Source: Pseudomonas cichorii (GTDB taxonomy: Bacteria > Pseudomonadota > Gammaproteobacteria > Pseudomonadales > Pseudomonadaceae). Taken from it: a DNA stretch of 64,000 nucleotides. This document shows, piece by piece, positions 40,982 through 49,115 of the stretch (positions within the stretch are counted from its first letter, which is position 1; each line of letters begins with the position of its first letter). The DNA is taken from assembly GCF_018343775.1 (NCBI RefSeq), contig NZ_CP074349.1:2036001-2100000 (forward strand). Reading direction: 5' to 3'. Below the pieces are notes generated by a model that was not told the DNA's origin, searched no databases, and worked only from the letters and a program-made list of their open reading frames with translations. The translations under genes were made by a program, and so were the position numbers.

Positions 40982-41977
40982 TCAGCTCCAGATTCCCTTG
41001 CCCGGCAAACGCTCGCGGTCATGGCTGGCTTCCAGATTCAACGCCGGACCTTTCGGGACGATGCCTGTCGGGTTGATGGTGCGATGGCTGGCGTAGTAAT
41101 GGCCTTTGATATGCTCAAGGTCTACTGTTTCTGCAATCCCTGGCCACTGATACAGCTCCCGCAGCCAGTTGCTCAGGTTGGGGTAGTCGGCGATGCGCCG
41201 CAGGTTGCACTTGAAGTGGCTGTAATAAACCGCATCGAAACGCACGATGGTGGTGAAGAGCCGAACATCGGCTTCGGTCAGGTATTCACCCGCCAGATAG
41301 CGATTTTCTCCCAGCAGCTTTTCCAGCACATCCAGCTCGGTGAACAATGCATCGAATGCTTCTTCGTACGCGCCTTGCGAGGTGGCAAAACCTGCCCGGT
41401 ACACACCGTTATTGACGTTGGGGTAAATCTGCTCGTTTAGCAGATCGATCCTTGATTGCAGGGCGCTCGGGTAGAGGTCCAGATGATTGCCTGTCAGGCC
41501 ATTGAATGCCGAGTTGAACATGCGGATGATTTCCGCCGATTCGTTGCTGACGATACGCTGCTGCTGTTTGTCCCACAGCACCGGCACGGTGACGCGGCCG
41601 GTATAGCGCGCATCATCTGCGGTGTAGCGTTGATGGAGAAACTGCAGGTTGTCGAGCTTATCGCCCGTCGAGCCTGTCTGTGGGTCGAAGGTCCAGCCGT
41701 TTTCCAGCATCAGCCAGCTGACTACCGAAACGTCGATCAGATCTTCCAGGCCTTTGAGTTTGCGCAGGATGAGGGTGCGGTGAGCCCATGGGCAGGCCAG
41801 CGATACGTACAGATGGTAGCGACCCGTTTGGGCTGCAAAGCCGCCTTCACCAGTAGGGCCGGGTTTGCCGCTGGCCGTGACCCAGTGACGACGCTGGGCG
41901 TTTTCCCGTTGGAATGCCCCATCCTTGCTGCTTTCGTACCACTGGTCATGCCAGCGTCCTTCGATGAGAAGGCCCAT
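40982..41977 (-). CDS. Glutathionyl-hydroquinone reductase
   Basis: 331-residue omega-like glutathione transferase of the YqjG/ECM4 (xenobiotic reductase) group, which reduces glutathionyl-quinones. Catalytic cysteine in SLACPWAHRTLILR near residue 59; glutathione-site SNESAEIIRMFN near residue 150; all-helical C-domain follows. Start ATG 41977 has GGAG seven bases upstream; the frame reaches a TTG four codons earlier. It is convergent with cysG. Substrate not determined. Confidence 0.92.
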   Translation of the reverse strand: MGLLIEGRWHDQWYESSKDGAFQRENAQRRHWVTASGKPGPTGEGGFAAQTGRYHLYVSLACPWAHRTLILRKLKGLEDLIDVSVVSWLMLENGWTFDPQTGSTGDKLDNLQFLHQRYTADDARYTGRVTVPVLWDKQQQRIVSNESAEIIRMFNSAFNGLTGNHLDLYPSALQSRIDLLNEQIYPNVNNGVYRAGFATSQGAYEEAFDALFTELDVLEKLLGENRYLAGEYLTEADVRLFTTIVRFDAVYYSHFKCNLRRIADYPNLSNWLRELYQWPGIAETVDLEHIKGHYYASHRTINPTGIVPKGPALNLEASHDRERLPGKGIWS

Positions 41978-42084
41978 GTCTGACTCCAATCTGTAAATGA
42001 ATATAGGTTGTGAGTCAGTCTAATCGAGTTGGTTCGACAGAAAAGCGCAAAGAGTGGCCTTCCATGATCGAGTAAATCGATAGG

Positions 42085-43086
42085 TTACAGGGCCTTGTCT
42101 CGGCGATCCCAGAAGCTTTGGGCTTGCTCAAAGGCTTCCTCGCGCGGGATACCGAGCCCGCGCAAAGCCAAGGCAATGGTGGACATCAGGGCGAGTTGCG
42201 GATAGCTGTCTTCTATCTCGCCGCGCCACAAGGCCACCAGTTGCTGTGGTTCCAACGTTGCGGGTTTGACGTGGCGTCTTGGCGAGAGCGCAGGCCATTC
42301 CTCATCCCAGGCTTGCCCGTTGCTGGTGCCGTACAGGTGGCTGATGGTGTCGGGGTTGATCTCGATTTCGCCGCCATCGCCCTTCACGACAATGGCATTG
42401 TCGCCCAGCAAGGTGCTGGCCTCGCGATGCACGCTTTGATAGCCAGGGTGAAAGATGCTCTGCAGGCCGCAACGGGCATTCAGCGGGTTGAGAACCCTGG
42501 CCAGGGAGTGAATCGGTGAGCGCAGGCCCAGTGTGTTGCGCAGATCAATCATGCGTTGCAACTGCGGCGCCCAGTCGCCCAGCGGAATAAATGCCAGATT
42601 GTGTTGCTCCAGCGCGGTTTCCACCGTTTGCCAATTGCGGCATAGCGGGATATCCAGCAGGCCGAGCAATTGTTCCGTATAAAGCCGCCCGGCGGTATGC
42701 GCGCCGCCGCCATGCAGCAGCACCTTGATGCCGTTTTGCGCCAGGCACTTGGCGGCCAGCAGATACCAGGGCAGGTGGCGCTTCTTGCCGGCGTAAGTCG
42801 GCCAGTCGATATCGACCTGTATAGGCGGGGCCGTGAGGCGTTCGCGAACCGCTTCGGTGAAACCGGCCAGCTCTTCCGGGCTTTCTTCCTTGTGGCGCAA
42901 CAGCATCAGGAAGGCACCGAGTTGCGTGTCTTCGACCTTTTCATCGAGCAGCATGCCCATGGCTTCCCTGGCCTCTTCGCGGGTCAGGTTGCGGGCGCCG
43001 CGTTTGCCTTTGCCCAAGGCTCGGACGAACTGGGCAAAAGGATGCTCGGCAGGTGTTTCGGTGACGAGGGGAGCGTAATCGTTCAT
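42085..43086 (-). CDS. TrpD2/YbiB-like glycosyltransferase-family protein
   Basis: 333 residues with the anthranilate phosphoribosyltransferase fold: helical N-domain (ARNLTREEAREAMGMLLDEKVEDTQLGAFLMLLRHKEES), then an alpha/beta domain. The glycine-rich loop is LLHGGGAHTAGR. YbiB-type proteins bind nucleic acid rather than make tryptophan in E. coli. The ATG overlaps the tusE stop by four bases, so it is the last gene of the tus transcript. Confidence 0.88.
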   Translation of the reverse strand: MNDYAPLVTETPAEHPFAQFVRALGKGKRGARNLTREEAREAMGMLLDEKVEDTQLGAFLMLLRHKEESPEELAGFTEAVRERLTAPPIQVDIDWPTYAGKKRHLPWYLLAAKCLAQNGIKVLLHGGGAHTAGRLYTEQLLGLLDIPLCRNWQTVETALEQHNLAFIPLGDWAPQLQRMIDLRNTLGLRSPIHSLARVLNPLNARCGLQSIFHPGYQSVHREASTLLGDNAIVVKGDGGEIEINPDTISHLYGTSNGQAWDEEWPALSPRRHVKPATLEPQQLVALWRGEIEDSYPQLALMSTIALALRGLGIPREEAFEQAQSFWDRRDKAL

Positions 43087-43418
43087 ATGCAATTGGTCGG
43101 CTTCGGCAGGCCCGCCAGCTTGGCGGCCAGTTTGGCGGGAGTGCCATTGAACAGGCGGTTGAGATGCATGCTGTTGCCTTTTTCCGGCCCCAGTTTGAGT
43201 GCGGTGTACTTGATCAATGGGCGAGTGGCAGGCGAGAGCTGAAATTCTGCATGGAAATCGCGTAGCAGCTCCAGGATTTCCACATGCTCAGTGCTCAGGG
43301 CAATACCTTCCTCGGCCGCCAGCGCATGGGCCACTTCCAGCGACCAGTCGTTCAGGTCCCGAAGGAAACCCTCCTTATCCAGGGCAATGCTGCGTTCGGC
43401 AACGATCAACTGTTTCAT
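43083..43418 (-). CDS. tusE: Sulfurtransferase TusE (DsrC-like)
   Basis: 111-residue DsrC family protein; last carrier in the sulfur relay, passing persulfide to MnmA. The reactive cysteine is the penultimate residue (PTNCI), and the helical core FLRDLNDWSLEVAHALAAEEGI is typical. Start overlaps the tusB stop by four bases. Confidence 0.94.
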   Translation of the reverse strand: MKQLIVAERSIALDKEGFLRDLNDWSLEVAHALAAEEGIALSTEHVEILELLRDFHAEFQLSPATRPLIKYTALKLGPEKGNSMHLNRLFNGTPAKLAAKLAGLPKPTNCI

Positions 43419-43714
43419 AACCAGGTATTGACCTTGTCGAAGCGGATCGTCAGTTCGACGAAGCCTGGATAATCGATGCCATTTGCACCTTCAGGCAACT
43501 TAAGGTTACGGGCTTTTATATCTTCATCCAGCGCGAACAGTTTGAGCGCGGGCAGCTGTCTTTCCAGTGCCTGCAAGGGGGCGCTGGAGGGTATCAAGGC
43601 GTAAGTTGCATCGCCGCACAGCAGCAGGCCGTCATTTGGCCCCAGCAGGCTCAGGCAGCTATCCAGCCGTGTATCGGCGAAGGGCGAGTGAGAAAGAACG
43701 TGCAAGGTAGCCAT
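43415..43714 (-). CDS. tusB: Sulfur relay protein TusB
   Basis: 99-residue member of the TusBCD hexamer. It begins MATLHVLSHSPFADTRLDSC and ends with VNTWL. It contacts tusC (sharing a base at 43714) and tusE (overlap of four bases). Recognised largely by context and length; sequence identity to E. coli TusB is low, as usual for the family. Confidence 0.88.
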   Translation of the reverse strand: MATLHVLSHSPFADTRLDSCLSLLGPNDGLLLCGDATYALIPSSAPLQALERQLPALKLFALDEDIKARNLKLPEGANGIDYPGFVELTIRFDKVNTWL

Positions 43715-44076
43715 CAGATCGTTATCACTTGGTCGTAGCGGTCAATAAGGGCCGATAACTCGGCTCTTGCGGGCAGATGATGGATTTCGGCATCCAGTTC
43801 GGCATGCGGCATGCCGCGTGCTGCCAGGCTTTGGCCGCAGGCATAGACCTCTTCCACGCCAAACATCGCCAGCGCTTTCAGATTGGCGGTGAGGTCTTTT
43901 TGTTGCAGCGCCGAGGCGTTCTGCTGTGGCAGCAACTGAAACACGCCATCATCCATGAACAGCAGCCCCACCGGCAGGTCATAGGCGCCGCCTGCCAGCA
44001 CGATATCCAGCGCTTCACGGGCACTCGTGCCTGACCAGGGGGGCTGGCGGCTGATGATCAACAGTGACTTGGCCAT
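43714..44076 (-). CDS. tusC: Sulfur relay protein TusC
   Basis: 120-residue DsrE/DsrF-fold protein, member of TusBCD. Begins MAKSLLIISRQPPWSGTSAREALD, the typical TusC start, with the FMDDGVFQLLPQQN segment around residue 40. It follows tusD by one base. Confidence 0.92.
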   Translation of the reverse strand: MAKSLLIISRQPPWSGTSAREALDIVLAGGAYDLPVGLLFMDDGVFQLLPQQNASALQQKDLTANLKALAMFGVEEVYACGQSLAARGMPHAELDAEIHHLPARAELSALIDRYDQVITI

Positions 44077-44077
44077 T

Positions 44078-44470
44078 TCAAGGCCCTCCGAAACAGATCA
44101 ATCGATCCGCCGATTGCACGGCGTCGTGCAACTGGCCCAGCCCGGACAATTCCCAAGGCTCAAGGAGATTGGCGGATGGGCGCTGATAGCGCTCGGCTTC
44201 TTCTGCATTCAGCACACCACGACGCAAGGCGGCTGCGATGCAGACCACGCCATCAAGCTGGTGCTTCACGATGAAGTCGCGCCATTGCTGTGACAGGTCC
44301 TGCTCATCCTGTGGCGACACGACATTGGCCGAAGCACTGTGGACGCCATCCTGATAAAAGAACAGACGCACAATCTCATGGCCGCCTGCCAATACAGCCT
44401 CTGCAAACAGCAGGGCGCGTCGAGAGGAGGGCGCATGGGCCGCGGAAAAAAGGGATATGGCGAATTTCAT
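44078..44470 (-). CDS. tusD: Sulfurtransferase TusD
   Basis: 130 residues from ATG 44470 (MKFAISLFSAAHAPSSRRAL). It carries the active cysteine in GVVCIAAALRRG near residue 76 that receives sulfur from TusA and hands it to TusE. First gene of the tusDCBE set; the frame is open 20 codons upstream but overlaps the preceding terminator. Confidence 0.94.
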   Translation of the reverse strand: MKFAISLFSAAHAPSSRRALLFAEAVLAGGHEIVRLFFYQDGVHSASANVVSPQDEQDLSQQWRDFIVKHQLDGVVCIAAALRRGVLNAEEAERYQRPSANLLEPWELSGLGQLHDAVQSADRLICFGGP

Positions 44471-44527
44471 TGTCGGCTCTGTCGGCGGAACATGCGCAAT
44501 GATAAAGAATTCACGGAGGCTGGACAG

Positions 44528-44555
44528 CAAAAAGCCCGCGAAGGCGGGCTTTTTG
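44528..44555 (-). terminator. Terminator of the BI-1 family gene
   Basis: CAAAAAGCCCGC (44528-44539) pairs with GCGGGCTTTTTG (44544-44555); symmetric A and T runs. It separates the upstream membrane-protein gene from the tus operon. Confidence 0.85.
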
Positions 44556-44572
44556 TTGAAACCGGACAGCTA

Positions 44573-45244
44573 TCAGTCGTCGCGGCTCATGATGCCGAAG
44601 ATCTGCAACAGGCTGACGAACAGGTTGTAGATCGATACATACAGGCTGACAGTCGCCATGATGTAGTTACGCTCGCCGCCATGGATGATGGCACTGGTCT
44701 GGAACAGGATGCAGACCGAGGAGAACAGCACGAAACCTGCGCTGATCGCCAGTTGCAGCCCGCTGATCTCGAAGAACAGGCTGGCCAGTACGGCGCCCAT
44801 CAGAACGAAGAAGCCAGCAGTGATGAAGCCACCCAGGAAGCTCATGTCCTTGCGGGTCATCAGCACATAAGCCGACAGACCGCCGAACACCAGAGCCGTC
44901 ATTGCGAACGCCGAGCTGACAACTTCAGCGCCGCCCGACATGCCCAGGTAACGGTTGAGGATCGGGCCCAGCAGGAAACCCATGAAGCCGGTCAGGGCGA
45001 ACGTCGAAACCAGACCCCACACCGAATCACGCAGCTTGTTGGTGAGGAAGAACAGGCCGTAGAAGCCGATCAGCACCACGAAAATGTTCGGGTAGCCGAC
45101 GCGCATCTGCTGGGCTACAAAGGCCATGACGCCGCTGAAAGCCAGGGTCAGGGCGAGAAGACCGTAAGTGTTGCGCAGGACACGACGAACCTCTAGCTGG
45201 TCGGCCTGCATGCCGGTTTTAAGGGCGTAATCCTGTTCGCGCAT
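44573..45244 (-). CDS. yccA: Bax inhibitor-1 / YccA family membrane protein
   Basis: 223 residues from ATG 45244 (GGAAGGAG upstream), seven hydrophobic helices. In E. coli YccA is a substrate and modulator of the FtsH protease. The N-terminus (MREQDYALKTGMQ) is cytosolic; the family's conserved acidic residues occur in the last helices. It neighbours tusDCBE, as in other pseudomonads. Confidence 0.92.
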   Translation of the reverse strand: MREQDYALKTGMQADQLEVRRVLRNTYGLLALTLAFSGVMAFVAQQMRVGYPNIFVVLIGFYGLFFLTNKLRDSVWGLVSTFALTGFMGFLLGPILNRYLGMSGGAEVVSSAFAMTALVFGGLSAYVLMTRKDMSFLGGFITAGFFVLMGAVLASLFFEISGLQLAISAGFVLFSSVCILFQTSAIIHGGERNYIMATVSLYVSIYNLFVSLLQIFGIMSRDD

Positions 45245-45320
45245 TGCGAAACTCCTTCCTGTTGAAATGTTGAGTTGCAAAGATCATAACAGAGGCGCTG
45301 CAACTGGCCACCTAGAGAGT

Positions 45321-45348
45321 TTGACAGCTTGTTTCATTCCGGTATTAT
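45321..45348 (+). promoter_or_regulatory. Sigma-70 promoter of tRNA-Ser
   Basis: TTGACA at 45321-45326, a 16-base spacer, then TATTAT at 45343-45348, followed by a GC-rich discriminator (GGCGCCC). It lies 19 bases before the tRNA. The GC-rich discriminator is the form linked to stringent control of stable RNA genes. Confidence 0.85.
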
Positions 45349-45366
45349 GGCGCCCGCAACGCAAGT

Positions 45367-45454
45367 GGAAGTATGGCCGAGTGGTTTAAGGCAGCAGTCT
45401 TGAAAACTGCCGACTGTAACAGGTCCTAGAGTTCGAATCTCTATGCTTCCGCCA
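45367..45454 (+). tRNA. tRNA-Ser(UGA)
   Basis: 88 bases including an encoded CCA. The acceptor GGAAGTA (45367-45373) pairs with TGCTTCC (45444-45450). The anticodon TGA is at 45401-45403 in the loop CTTGAAA. The long class II variable arm and the T-loop GTTCGAATC are present. Its 3' side is the left edge of the accessory region. Confidence 0.97.
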
Positions 45455-45467
45455 TATTCGATACGTC

Positions 45468-45493
45468 AAAGCCCTGATTATTCAGGGCTTTTT
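45468..45493 (+). terminator. Terminator of tRNA-Ser
   Basis: AAAGCCCTGA (45468-45477) pairs with TCAGGGCTTT (45482-45491) around TTAT, followed by a T-rich tract. Confidence 0.85.
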
Positions 45494-45513
45494 CGTTTCT
45501 GGCCTTCAGAGGG

Positions 45514-45584
45514 CTTCGCGAATGAATTCGCCCCTGCGCGTACTGTGTGGGAGCGAATCGGGCGGCGCTCCGCTCATTCGCGAA
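45514..45584. repeat. REP doublet, left copy
   Basis: TTCGCGAATGAATTCGCCCC then, inverted, GGGAGCGAATCGGGCGGCGC and CGCTCATTCGCGAA. It closely matches the doublet at 57966-58037; both adjoin a DUF6124-like coding end. Confidence 0.8.
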
Positions 45585-45728
45585 AAGGCCCCTGACGCAC
45601 CTCCACCCAGGCCAACGAGCGCTCCAGCTCAGCCTTGGCCATGCCAATCAAATGCGCCACTGAAAATGCCAGGTCGCGTTTTGGGCCGTTGAGGCTATCT
45701 CTGGTTTTGCAGGCCATGGCTGCGCACT
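45574..45728 (-). pseudogene. Truncated DUF6124-like gene, left copy
   Basis: The minus-strand frame reads DSLNGPKRDLAFSVAHLIGM-AKAELERSLAWVEVRQ, matching the C-terminal ~45 residues of the small protein at 58043-58255. The normal stop after VEVR is changed to CAG (TAA in the right copy), so the frame runs on into the REP doublet. No N-terminal half is present. I treat it as a decayed fragment. Confidence 0.7.
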
Positions 45729-46440
45729 CAACCTTTGTCCGATGTGATGGCGTTCTTGATGACCGACACCTACAGCGCCCACGATCTGGTAGTGGTGAGT
45801 TGGAATCGTGCAATGAGTGCATTCGAGATGAGGTAGGTGCTTCTTCGCGGTGAAGACCGTCGATGACTTCTCAATCGGAGTTTTATCTCTTTAGCTCTGC
45901 GCAGTGATCCCATCGAGACTACTGATTCATAGCTGTTCTATTGCGGCGGACGCCAAACAGCCAAATATCAAAGTGCAGAGTTTGGAAGGAGGCGTAAGTT
46001 GTTCAGGTTTGTTGGCAAATTCAGGTCTGAGGGAAAACGCCTTGTTGCTTATCGCAAAGGTGTTTTTCCGAATTAGGTCTCTTGTGTTTGATCTGAGCGT
46101 GCTGCCAAGATGCTTCGTGAGGCTGAATAATGATGTTTCTAGACAGTCCCCCTCCTGGAAGGCTTCCTGCGGGTATCGGTTTGCTTGGTTGGTGACCATT
46201 GTCCGCTGAACGTATTCAGGCATGCGTAAAAATAAGGTTCTTGGCCGTTCACTGCGGTTAGAAATCTATCGTCAAAGCGGGGCATTGTGTTGTCCTGTTA
46301 GGAACGTTTTTGGGAAAGAGGTACGCGCCGTTGAATCCTGATGTCCACGCTGCAAAGATCGATTTCGATCTTCCCCTTCAGTCTGACACTGCCCTAGCTA
46401 AAGATCAGTTATCCCGGGAGGGGTTTGCGAACATCGCGGC
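45729..46440. other. Accessory DNA without a recognised gene
   Basis: About 700 bases. Open frames here (for example 45904-46209 plus and 45927-46223 minus) lack ribosome sites and recognisable motifs. Just before the insertion sequence, a plus frame reads NPDVHAAKIDFDLPLQSDT and then LAKDQLSREGFANIA into the element, which may be a truncated gene of unknown identity. Confidence 0.35.
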
Positions 46441-46502
46441 TGAATCGCCCCGGGTTTCGTAGACACCTCCATGCCTTAAAATGAGGCCAATCAGGAGGTG
46501 CC

Positions 46503-46781
46503 ATGAGCAACCCGCGTTATCCCGAAGAATTCAAAACCCAAGCGGTCAATCAAGTGACCGAAAAGAAGCTTCCCGTCGCTGACGTAGCGGCCCGTCTTGG
46601 TGTGTCGACGCATAGCCTCTATGCGTGGATAAAGCGCTACAGCAAACCTCAAGAAGAACGGCAGCAAGACGATGACCAGCACGCTGAACTGCGTCGACTG
46701 CGAGCGGAACTCAAGCGGGTCACTGAAGAGCGAGACATCTTAAAAAAGGCCGCCGCGTACTTTGCCAAGGAGTGCGGCTGA
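46503..46781 (+). CDS. IS3-family transposase OrfA
   Basis: 92 residues with a helix-turn-helix (YPEEFKTQAVNQVTEKKLPV; ARLGVSTHSLYAWIKRY) and a C-terminal leucine-zipper-like helix. Near the end, TTAAAAAAG at 46740-46748 is a classic slippery site; orfB is in the -1 frame, so an OrfAB fusion by programmed frameshift is expected. Confidence 0.92.
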   Translation: MSNPRYPEEFKTQAVNQVTEKKLPVADVAARLGVSTHSLYAWIKRYSKPQEERQQDDDQHAELRRLRAELKRVTEERDILKKAAAYFAKECG

Positions 46782-47653
46782 AGTACGCCTTTATCAAGCA
46801 GCGCGCGGGCGACTATTCCATTCGACGGCTTTGCCTGACGCTGAAAGTCCATCCCAGTGGTTATTACGCCTGGTTGTCTGAGCCGCAATCTGCACGCGCT
46901 AAAGATGATCAGCGATTGCTGGGTTTGATTAAGCATTCATGGCTGGAGAGTGGCGGAGTGTATGGCTATCGCAAAATCCATGATGATCTTCGCGAGGTCG
47001 GTGAAGATTGTGGTCGGCATCGTGTGGCGAGGCTGATGCGTCTTGAGGGGCTGCGCTCTCAGACAGGGTATCGACGACGCCCTGGAAAGTACGGAGGTAA
47101 GCCAGCAGTCGCCTCACCCAATTTACTGAAGCGCCAGTTCGATGTCGTAGAACCCAACAAAGTGTGGGTCACCGACATCACCTACATTCGCACGTACGAA
47201 GGCTGGCTGTATTTGGCTGTGGTGCTGGATCTGTTTTCTCGTCAGGTCGTTGGCTGGTCAATGAAGTCGCAGATGACCAGTGATCTAGCCATTGATGCGT
47301 TATTGATGGCGGTTTGGAGGCGTAAGCCGAAACAGGAGGTGATGGTTCACTCCGACCAAGGCAGCCAGTACAGCAGCACCGATTGGCGCAGTTTTTTGAA
47401 GGCGAATAATTTGGTTGCCAGCATGAGTCGCCGAGGCAACTGTCATGACAACGCCGTAGCCGAGAGCTTTTTCCAGCTTCTAAAGCGGGAGCGTATCAAG
47501 CGGAGAATCTACACCACGCGGCAAGATGCTCGTAGCGATGTGTTCGACTACATCGAGATGTTCTACAACGCAAAACGCCGGCATGGTTTCAACAATCAGC
47601 TGTCACCGGTAGAGTTTGAAAAGCGTTACGCAATGAGCTTGCAAGGTGTCTAG
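46772..47653 (+). CDS. IS3-family transposase OrfB (DDE integrase)
   Basis: 293 residues with an rve catalytic core: first Asp in VWVTDITYI, second in VHSDQGSQY, Glu in NAVAESFFQLLK. The HTH_21 region (GVYGYRKIHDDLRE) precedes it. The stop codon lies inside the right inverted repeat. The product is normally made as an OrfAB fusion with OrfA; full length, apparently intact. Confidence 0.93.
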   Translation: MRLKYAFIKQRAGDYSIRRLCLTLKVHPSGYYAWLSEPQSARAKDDQRLLGLIKHSWLESGGVYGYRKIHDDLREVGEDCGRHRVARLMRLEGLRSQTGYRRRPGKYGGKPAVASPNLLKRQFDVVEPNKVWVTDITYIRTYEGWLYLAVVLDLFSRQVVGWSMKSQMTSDLAIDALLMAVWRRKPKQEVMVHSDQGSQYSSTDWRSFLKANNLVASMSRRGNCHDNAVAESFFQLLKRERIKRRIYTTRQDARSDVFDYIEMFYNAKRRHGFNNQLSPVEFEKRYAMSLQGV

Positions 47654-47671
47654 AGAATCCGGGGCGATTCA

Positions 47672-47775
47672 GTTTGTCCATCACGGCCCTGCTACCCACG
47701 CGTCAGCTTGTACCGTACCGGGTTAAGGTTTTTCTCGATAAGCTAGGTGAAATTCTTTCCTCTCTGGATGTATAA
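47672..47775 (+). pseudogene. C-terminal remnant of a LysR-type regulator
   Basis: Immediately after the IS right end an open frame reads LSITALLPTRQLVPYRVKVF then LDKLGEIL, ending TAA at 47773-47775. This resembles the last strand and helix of LysR effector domains (LPTRQ..P.RV..FLD.L). No other part of the gene is found left of the IS. Assignment from about 33 residues is tentative. Confidence 0.5.
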
Positions 47776-48095
47776 CTTAACGTTCGACTAAGCGACCTGT
47801 CGTCACCTCCAAAGCACGCATGGCCAAAGTCACATGACACTTTTCTAATTCTTAAAGGGTGCGAGTATTGATCGACAGATACAAAATTTACTAAATTTAA
47901 GTACGAATAAAATAGTTTCGGCAGAGTGCCAAGGCTGAGGGCGATTCGATCGCGCGCAGGTTTAAATAAAATTTAGAAAAGACTGCCTTTGGGTATCTGA
48001 ACCTGATCATGAAGAGATGTAATTAAGCGATTCAGACTCGCAATGGTAGACGCGGGCGTCTAATTAACGGCGCGCCCGGTCTCTGCATTTGTGAT
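47776..48095. other. AT-rich spacer, nothing recognised
   Basis: 320 AT-rich bases between the LysR remnant and the convergent LysR gene. I see no coding frame or terminator with a clear T run. Confidence 0.4.
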
Positions 48096-49025
48096 TCAAA
48101 CAGAATCTGAATATTTACTCTTCAGGAAATCAACAAAAACACGTAACTTTGCAGGCATCTGAGTACGGTGCGGGTAGTAAAGGAAGAAAGGTTCACTGGG
48201 AGGGCAGTAGCTATCAAGTATGATCTGCAATGTGTGATCGGCTAGCTGCGCTTGTGCAAACTCCTTAAACACATACGCAATGCCAATGCCTTGACAAGCG
48301 GCAGAGACTACGGCCCTCATTTCGTCAAAGATTACGTTGCCAGCTACGTTAACCTGTACGTCCCTTTCCTCTATTCGGAACACCCACTCGTATAGTTGCC
48401 CGCGAGGGTGGAGCCGTTGTCGAATGCAGCGGTGCTTCAACAGATCCTGAGGCGTTTGTGGCACGCCGTGCTGCTGCAGATATTTTGAAGAGGCAACAAC
48501 AATACGGTGCTGCTGCGCGCCCAAGGGTATACCGACCATGTCTCGCTGTACGGTATGACGCTGACGAATGCCCAAATCAAAACCATTGGCAACGATATCA
48601 ACGGGCTCATTGTCGACGGATATTTCGACGGTGATTTGGGGGTAAATCGTGAGAAACTCAGCCAGATACGGCTCAATCATTGTTACAAAAGCGACGTGTG
48701 ATGTATTAACTTTCAGCTCGCCGCTGGGTTGGTTGTAAGACGAGCGTACTAGCTCGATCGCATCCTCTACAGATTCAAGCGCGGGCGCCAATGCGGATAA
48801 TAATTGCTTGCCGGCATCGGTTAGCGAGACGCTGCGGGTTGTGCGATTCAAAAGCCTCGCTCCAAGAACTTCCTCTAATTGCTTGATGGTTTTTGATATG
48901 GCGGTAGTACTGACACTGAGTTCGCGTGCTGCACGAGTGAAGTTGAGAGTGTGAGCGACCGTGACGAAAACAGACAGCGCAGGCAATAGACAAGGTGAGT
49001 AAGCAGCGGTTACGGGCGTCAGCAT
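48096..49025 (-). CDS. LysR-type transcriptional regulator
   Basis: 309 residues. The N-terminal winged HTH (FVTVAHTLNFTRAARELSVS; TTAISKTIKQLEEVLGARLL; NRTTRSVSLTDAGKQLL) is typical of the CrgA-like LysR group, and the effector domain (GELKVNTSHVAFVTMIEPYL onward) is complete. It is transcribed away from the M24 peptidase gene with a 90-base shared upstream region, so it probably regulates that gene. Inducer unknown. Confidence 0.92.
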   Translation of the reverse strand: MLTPVTAAYSPCLLPALSVFVTVAHTLNFTRAARELSVSTTAISKTIKQLEEVLGARLLNRTTRSVSLTDAGKQLLSALAPALESVEDAIELVRSSYNQPSGELKVNTSHVAFVTMIEPYLAEFLTIYPQITVEISVDNEPVDIVANGFDLGIRQRHTVQRDMVGIPLGAQQHRIVVASSKYLQQHGVPQTPQDLLKHRCIRQRLHPRGQLYEWVFRIEERDVQVNVAGNVIFDEMRAVVSAACQGIGIAYVFKEFAQAQLADHTLQIILDSYCPPSEPFFLYYPHRTQMPAKLRVFVDFLKSKYSDSV

Positions 49026-49115
49026 TTCTTTATCAACCTATGGTTCATAGCGTGTGAACATTAGAGTCACTTATCGTCAATCGTCCTCGCGCTTAAGCTG
49101 GGCATCCTTGATTGA

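Larger units (their letters stand above)
46441..47671 (+). mobile_element. IS3-family insertion sequence, 1231 bp
   Basis: Terminal inverted repeats: left begins TGAATCGCCCCGGGTTTCG at 46441; right, read inward, TGAATCGCCCCGGATTCTC, ending at 47671; about 22 of 27 positions match. It contains overlapping orfA and orfB. The 3-4 bases outside each end differ (GGC left, GTT right), so no target duplication is visible, which suggests later rearrangement at one side. Confidence 0.9.

Noticed and set aside
45454..45500. tRNA-Ser 3' end as a phage-type attachment site
   Set aside because: I found no second copy of the tRNA 3' sequence at the far side of the block and no integrase gene; the only shared sequence is the REP/DUF6124 unit.
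45514..45584. Possible CRISPR-like repeat
   Set aside because: Only inverted REP units separated by variable spacers; no regularly spaced direct repeats anywhere in the window.
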